Source of the DNA: JAEUHM01 sp964538625
Lineage (GTDB): Bacteria; Verrucomicrobiota; Verrucomicrobiia; Verrucomicrobiales; Verrucomicrobiaceae
Direction: 5' to 3'
DNA length: 64,000 nt
NCBI GenBank assembly: GCA_964538625.1
Contig: CAZIGH010000020.1
Coordinates: 1-64,000, forward strand
Part shown: positions 59,719-64,000 of the stretch, in pieces
Position numbering within the stretch: the stretch's first letter is position 1
Layout of the letters: the number at the start of each line of letters is the position of its first letter
The notes under the pieces: model-generated
Told to the model about the DNA's origin: nothing
Seen by the model: the letters and a program-made list of their open reading frames with translations, nothing else
Databases searched by the model: none
Program-made: the position numbers and the translations under genes

Positions 59719-62700
59719 GTCCATCTTCATTCTCTTCGTGGTGCTTAGTGTGCTTCAGGCTGATGCACAGCTGAACCGCAGGAGAATCGTGCTGCCAAAC
59801 GTGCAGGTAAACAACGCAGGCAACGGTGCAGCACCGCTTCACAACGCGGCGTCCACCACAGCGCTGCGCACTGCCCAGTACGCAGAGGAACTCCGGCACC
59901 CGCGGCTGATGTGGAAGAACGGAGAGTTTATCCTTGGCAGCATCGCCGGGGGTGGGGACGAAACGCTGCTCTGGCGTGCGGAGTCCCATGAGCCGGCATG
60001 GCGGGGAGACATCTTCGCCGAGCCGCTCGAGCTGCGCATGGATGCGCTGCGTCGCATCGACTTCCCAAAAAACTTTCAGGCTCAGCCGGCAGAACCCTTC
60101 GCCATTACTCTGGTGCATGGGGACAGAATTTTCGCCGACATCGTGGGAGTAACGCCCAACGGCCTCGTGACGTCGTCCAAGCGGCATGGTCCGCTGACGC
60201 TGAGCATGAAAGCGATCTCTTCCATCACGAGACTCAAGGATGAACAGGTCATTTACTCTGGTCCCGCCGCTCTCAACGGCTGGCGGCAAATCGAGTCAGA
60301 CCGCTCCAATCTGGAGCCCCGCTTTTCCATGAGCCCTAGCGGCGGATTTGTCATCAACGCATGGAACCGCAGCGCCTTCCTCTCCCTGGAGCTTCCGGAA
60401 AAAGTGGAGGTCAGGCTTAGGCTCAGCTCCACCGCTAGGCCGGAGTTCGCCATCGGCTTCACGCGATCCGGAGCGGTGACTACCGCCATTGAAACCTGGG
60501 ATGACGAGCTGGTCATCAACGAGAAGAGCCAGTTTGCGCCGGTGCGGACATTGGCCAAGACAGATCGTGCCTTGAGTCTGCGCATCACCTGGGACCGGGT
60601 GGCCAAAGTGGCAGCCGTGCATGACTGGAGCGGCACCGTGCTGGCCCAGCTTCCCACCGAGGTGAATGCCATCTCAGTGCCCGGCATCCTCATTCGCAAC
60701 AAGGGCTTGGACCTCACCGTGGAGTATCTCAACGTGAGGCACTGGGATGGTGGCGCACTGCGACCGCTGGAGGTGGAAGATACCCTGGTGGAGCTTACAG
60801 ATGGCACCACCCTCCTCGGCGAACTGGCCGGAAATGCAGAAGGCCTCGGATTTGACCTGATCAAACCCGACGGCACCAGGATGCCGCTGGAGCTACCGCA
60901 ACTTCGCAGTTTCCACCGCAAGAACACCGGGGCTCCTTCGCCCCAGGGTAAGACCCGAATCGAGTATGACGACGGCACCTTGATTACCGGGGATCTCAAA
61001 GGCATCAAAGGTGAACTGGCCAGCGTGGCCGTGGAAGGAACTCTGGTCACCACGCACCTGAGCGGCGTCTCACGCATCCTGCTTGCCGAAAGCAGTGCTC
61101 AACCTGCCGAAAACGAACCGCCACTGGAGACCATGCAGAGACTTGTGGTGGGAGGCCAGTCGCTGGCAGGCCGACTCGTGGGCACAGATGGCGCGACCTT
61201 GCGCTGGCAGGCCACTGGGGCGGCTCGCCCGGCAGCCCTGCGAGAAGGGGCAGGCGTGTATGATATCCTCTGGCCGGAAGATGAAACCACCGTGCCTAGC
61301 CCCGCCCTGCTCGTCATGGAGCATGGCCAGCTGTTGCCGGGCAGCCTGCGTGCAGTCAATGACGAGCATGTGGACTTTGAATCTCCGTTTGTAGATGCCA
61401 AGCGCATCCGCTCTGCGGAGATCCATGCTGTGTTGTTCCGGGACAAAAATGCCTCCCGCCCGCGAGGACTGGATGATCCCCGCTGGAAAGTGGCCAAAGG
61501 CAAAGCTGACGACGTGACACTGACGGACGGCACACTGACTTTGAAGAACCGGGCTAGCTTCGGACACCCTTCCATCCTCACCGGTGATGAACTCCGATTC
61601 ACCTTTCACGTCCCGGAAACCTATGGTGCCATGGCGGTGGAGCTGTTCAAAGAAAGCGCCGAGTCCAGCGCACGTGCTGCCACGCTTCATCTCATGCGGT
61701 CAGGTAACCAGTTTTGGTGTGCAGTCGAGCTTGCGGGGAATCAGTCTCGCTCCTCCGATCATGTGGGCAACATCCGCCCCGGTCCGGTGCGTGTCTCCCT
61801 GCTCTTCAGGGATGGCATGATGGAGGTCAGAGCCAATGATGTGCCGGTCATTCACTCTCCCGTACCCGTTTCCTCGCGCCGAGGCCAGGGCTTGTCCTTT
61901 GGCGCTTCGGAGATGTGGGGCGGGGGACAAGGCACCGCCTTGCAAGTCTCTGCCTTCGCCGTCATCACCCGCCCTGATCACCTGCCTATGCCGGGTGTGG
62001 ATGACGCCGCAAAAGAGCAGGCCCTCATGGTGCCTCGCTTCCGCAGGGAGACTCCTGCAAAGCACGTGCTCATAGCTCCAAATGGTGACGTGCTGCGTGG
62101 CCGCATCGAGGAAGTGCAGGGCACGACGCTGCGGTTTGCCTCAGGCCAGGAATCCGTGGACCTTCCGCTGTCCCGGGTGCAATCCGCTATTTGGCTCAAG
62201 CCGCCAGTTGTCGAGGGAAAGGCCACCAGCCAGCCCGTGTCTCCACCCATGACCCATTCCCTTGTCCTGAAAGACGGCGGACGTCTTCTGGTGGAGGTGA
62301 ACGAGTTCGCGGCAGATGCCCTGCTGGGACGCAGCCAAAGCCTGGGCCAGTGCCGCATCCCGTACTCCGCCATCAGCAACTTGCGCAACGGTGCGCTGCC
62401 ACCCACGCCCGCCATCGAGTCCTACGCAGACTGGGTCCTCAAGCCCGCCCCCGAACCCGTGCTGCCTGAGGACGGAGGGCAAAGCTCTCCCCTGCTGCAG
62501 AAACCCGCGCCGTCCTTCACCGTGCAGCGGCTTGGCAGCGTGCCTTTTGATCTCGCCTCCGAGAAAGGGCGCGTCGTTGTGCTGGACTTCTGGGCCACGT
62601 GGTGTGGGCCGTGCATCGCATCCATGCCAGAGACGATGGAGGTCATCCGTGGATTTGACCGCTCGCAGGTCACCTTTCTTGCCATCAATCAAGGCGAACC

Positions 62701-62914
62701 GGAAGCCGTGGTAAAAGCCTTCCTCGCCAAGCGGGGCTGGGAGATACCGGTCGCTCTGGATGTGCAGCAAAAAATAGGGCTGCAATATGGTGCAGAGGCC
62801 ATCCCCTTTCGGGTGGTCATCAATAGGCAAGGCATCGTCACCTGGGCCCAGTCTGGTTACAACCCCGGAGATGGACCCCGGCTAGCGAAGGCCATTCAAA
62901 GCGCGCTCGAGTAA
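59708..62914 (+). CDS. Secreted SH3-like-repeat protein with C-terminal thioredoxin (TlpA-like) domain
   Basis: This 1068-residue exported protein has a signal peptide (IFILFVVLSVLQADAQ). Seven or more short beta-barrel-like units of the pattern [L/V]xxxxGxxLxGxL...L follow (for example LMWKNGEFILGSI near 67, VELTDGTTLLGELAG, IEYDDGTLITGDLKG, LVVGGQSLAGRLVG, LVMEHGQLLPGSL, APNGDVLRGRI). Between about 595 and 760 lies a LamG-like sandwich. Residues 935-1068 form a TlpA/ResA-type thioredoxin with WATWCGPC near 961-968 and a cis-Pro region AIPFRVVINRQG. Thiol-disulfide exchange in the periplasm is likely; the repeats may bind a partner or polymer. It is part of the 53.3-64 kb operon-like run. 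Confidence 0.82.
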   Translation: MSGKSIFILFVVLSVLQADAQLNRRRIVLPNVQVNNAGNGAAPLHNAASTTALRTAQYAEELRHPRLMWKNGEFILGSIAGGGDETLLWRAESHEPAWRGDIFAEPLELRMDALRRIDFPKNFQAQPAEPFAITLVHGDRIFADIVGVTPNGLVTSSKRHGPLTLSMKAISSITRLKDEQVIYSGPAALNGWRQIESDRSNLEPRFSMSPSGGFVINAWNRSAFLSLELPEKVEVRLRLSSTARPEFAIGFTRSGAVTTAIETWDDELVINEKSQFAPVRTLAKTDRALSLRITWDRVAKVAAVHDWSGTVLAQLPTEVNAISVPGILIRNKGLDLTVEYLNVRHWDGGALRPLEVEDTLVELTDGTTLLGELAGNAEGLGFDLIKPDGTRMPLELPQLRSFHRKNTGAPSPQGKTRIEYDDGTLITGDLKGIKGELASVAVEGTLVTTHLSGVSRILLAESSAQPAENEPPLETMQRLVVGGQSLAGRLVGTDGATLRWQATGAARPAALREGAGVYDILWPEDETTVPSPALLVMEHGQLLPGSLRAVNDEHVDFESPFVDAKRIRSAEIHAVLFRDKNASRPRGLDDPRWKVAKGKADDVTLTDGTLTLKNRASFGHPSILTGDELRFTFHVPETYGAMAVELFKESAESSARAATLHLMRSGNQFWCAVELAGNQSRSSDHVGNIRPGPVRVSLLFRDGMMEVRANDVPVIHSPVPVSSRRGQGLSFGASEMWGGGQGTALQVSAFAVITRPDHLPMPGVDDAAKEQALMVPRFRRETPAKHVLIAPNGDVLRGRIEEVQGTTLRFASGQESVDLPLSRVQSAIWLKPPVVEGKATSQPVSPPMTHSLVLKDGGRLLVEVNEFAADALLGRSQSLGQCRIPYSAISNLRNGALPPTPAIESYADWVLKPAPEPVLPEDGGQSSPLLQKPAPSFTVQRLGSVPFDLASEKGRVVVLDFWATWCGPCIASMPETMEVIRGFDRSQVTFLAINQGEPEAVVKAFLAKRGWEIPVALDVQQKIGLQYGAEAIPFRVVINRQGIVTWAQSGYNPGDGPRLAKAIQSALE

Positions 62915-62983
62915 ATGACAATGCGTGCCCGACTCTTTCTTTTGACTGTCTCATTCCCTCCTTGCGCCCACGCCCAAGCGTGA
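62915..62983 (+). CDS. Tiny ORF resembling a lone signal peptide
   Basis: An ATG directly after the preceding stop opens a 22-residue frame (ATG ACA ATG ... TGA). Its sequence is a textbook signal peptide: basic RAR, a hydrophobic core LFLLTVSF, then AHAQA as a cleavage site, and then a stop. Nothing follows it. It may be the remnant of a deleted secreted gene, a leader peptide, or chance. Confidence that it is translated is low. Confidence 0.3.
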   Translation: MTMRARLFLLTVSFPPCAHAQA

Positions 62984-63021
62984 ACGACATTCCCTGCTCC
63001 CTGCCCTGAAACCTCTCCATC

Positions 63022-64000
63022 ATGCCACCCCAAACGAACCCACTGCCCACGGATGACGTCGCCGCCATTGATGAACTGCGAGCCACGTTCGATCGACTCA
63101 AGAAGGAACTCTCACGCATCATCGTGGGGCAGGAGGAAGTGATTGAGCAGCTTTGCATCTGTCTGTTTGCGCGCGGCCACGGCCTGCTCATGGGCGTGCC
63201 TGGTCTTGCCAAAACGCTGCTCATTTCTCGCCTAGCCGAAACCATGAGCCTGAGCTTCAGCCGCATCCAGTTCACGCCTGACCTGATGCCCATGGACATC
63301 ACCGGAACCGACATCCTGCAAGAGGGGCAGGGCGGCAAGCGCCAGTTTGAGTTCGCAAAGGGGCCCGTCTTTGCGAACATCGTACTCGCAGATGAAATTA
63401 ACCGTGCACCGTCCAAAACGCAGGCAGCCATGCTTGAGGCCATGCAGGAACATCGCGTCACCGTGGCCGGGCGCACTTATACCCTGGAGCAGCCCTTCTT
63501 CGTGCTCGCCACGCAGAACCCAATCGAGCAGGAGGGAACCTATCCACTGCCCGAAGCGCAGCTGGACCGCTTCATGTTCATGATCGGAGTGGACTACCCG
63601 AGCCGCGCAGAAGAGCTGCTGATTGCGAAGACCACCACAGGCTCATCCCTGCCACCGCTGGAGCACGTGCTCAATGGGGAGCGCGTTCTGGCGTTCCAGG
63701 AGCTGGTCCGCCGCGTTCCGGTACCGGATCACATCTACGAGTTCGTGGTGGACCTGGTACGCCGCACCCGACCCGGGCGTGAAGGCTCACCAGACTGGGT
63801 AAGGCCTCTGGTGGGCTGGGGCGCTGGACCGCGTGCCGTGCAGTATCTCGTTCTCGGAGCCAAGGCCCGCGCTGCCTTGAACGGTAGCTATATGGTCCGT
63901 CTGGAGGATGTGGCAGCCGTGGCTGAGCCAGTGCTCCGACACCGCGTCATCACCACCTTCACCGCAGAGAGTGAAGGCGTGGACTCGAAGAAGGTCGTGA
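63022..64000 (+). CDS. Second MoxR-family AAA+ ATPase (partial, runs off the window)
   Basis: At least 326 codons from the ATG at 63022 (MPPQTNPLPTDDVA) remain open at the right edge. The frame is complete through the AAA+ core: Walker A GVPGLAKTL, Walker B LADEINRAPSKTQAAMLEAM, sensor-1 ATQNPIEQEGTYPLPEAQLDRF and lid GPRAVQYLVLGAKARAAL. It differs from the Bat MoxR at 3184 along the whole length, so it is a separate paralogue, probably with its own DUF58/VWA partners beyond the window. It follows the thioredoxin-fusion gene after about 107 bp that hold the tiny signal-peptide ORF. Confidence 0.93.
   Translation, partial: MPPQTNPLPTDDVAAIDELRATFDRLKKELSRIIVGQEEVIEQLCICLFARGHGLLMGVPGLAKTLLISRLAETMSLSFSRIQFTPDLMPMDITGTDILQEGQGGKRQFEFAKGPVFANIVLADEINRAPSKTQAAMLEAMQEHRVTVAGRTYTLEQPFFVLATQNPIEQEGTYPLPEAQLDRFMFMIGVDYPSRAEELLIAKTTTGSSLPPLEHVLNGERVLAFQELVRRVPVPDHIYEFVVDLVRRTRPGREGSPDWVRPLVGWGAGPRAVQYLVLGAKARAALNGSYMVRLEDVAAVAEPVLRHRVITTFTAESEGVDSKKVV

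Overview
The window reads as a chromosomal segment of a free-living member of the Verrucomicrobiota, probably near Prosthecobacter or Verrucomicrobium (an inference from gene content, not a database match). Supporting signs are a PSCyt1/PSCyt2/PSD1 protein, a LamG-cytochrome c-propeller protein, a Bat aerotolerance-type locus, DUF4175-like and prenyltransferase-toroid secreted proteins, and a GyrA whose quinolone pocket differs from that of Proteobacteria. GC is high and intergenic gaps are short. Neighbouring genes often share an ATGA stop/start overlap, and many starts lack a strong Shine-Dalgarno sequence. I see no rRNA, tRNA, CRISPR array, prophage or intact insertion sequence.

Layout. 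0-2.4 kb: a minus-strand pair (GT2 polyprenyl-phosphate glycosyltransferase and ArnT/PMT-like GT39) for lipid-linked sugar transfer. 2.4-11.5 kb: a LolA-like gene and the Bat locus (MoxR ATPase, DUF58, one-TM protein, BatA, a fused BatB-BatC and a fused BatD-BatE). 11.5-13.4 kb: a rhomboid protease and a secreted protein with a clear terminator. 13.5-19.2 kb: gyrB and gyrA. 19.5-24.3 kb: a large periplasmic cytochrome/propeller protein and a one-chain L-serine dehydratase. 24.5-30 kb: a propeller-like secreted protein, an SGNH-like protein and an MBOAT acyltransferase (surface polymer O-acylation), a MITE-like inverted repeat and two secreted proteins. 30-37 kb: PSD1 protein, secreted alpha/beta hydrolase, DD-carboxypeptidase lipoprotein, parvulin-like protein. 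37-42.3 kb: HhH protein, trxB, ribE, an AddB-like nuclease, gluconokinase. 42.3-45 kb: methyltransferase, GT2, acyltransferase and FabZ-like dehydratase, resembling part of an aryl-polyene-type lipid pathway. 45-50.3 kb: MarR regulator, an NDH-2 fused to cNMP-binding and CBS domains, lgt, pyk. 50.3-53.1 kb: uvrA.

53.3-64 kb: a tight operon-like run. It has a 1145-residue DUF4175-like membrane protein, two paralogous secreted helical proteins, a secreted alpha/alpha-toroid protein, a secreted protein made of repeated SH3-like units with a C-terminal thioredoxin domain, a tiny signal-peptide-only ORF, and a second MoxR ATPase that runs off the right edge. I regard this second MoxR-linked envelope cluster as the best candidate for an undescribed system: a cytoplasmic AAA+ ATPase apparently paired with a membrane scaffold and several exported partners, parallel to but distinct from the Bat locus at 3-11 kb.
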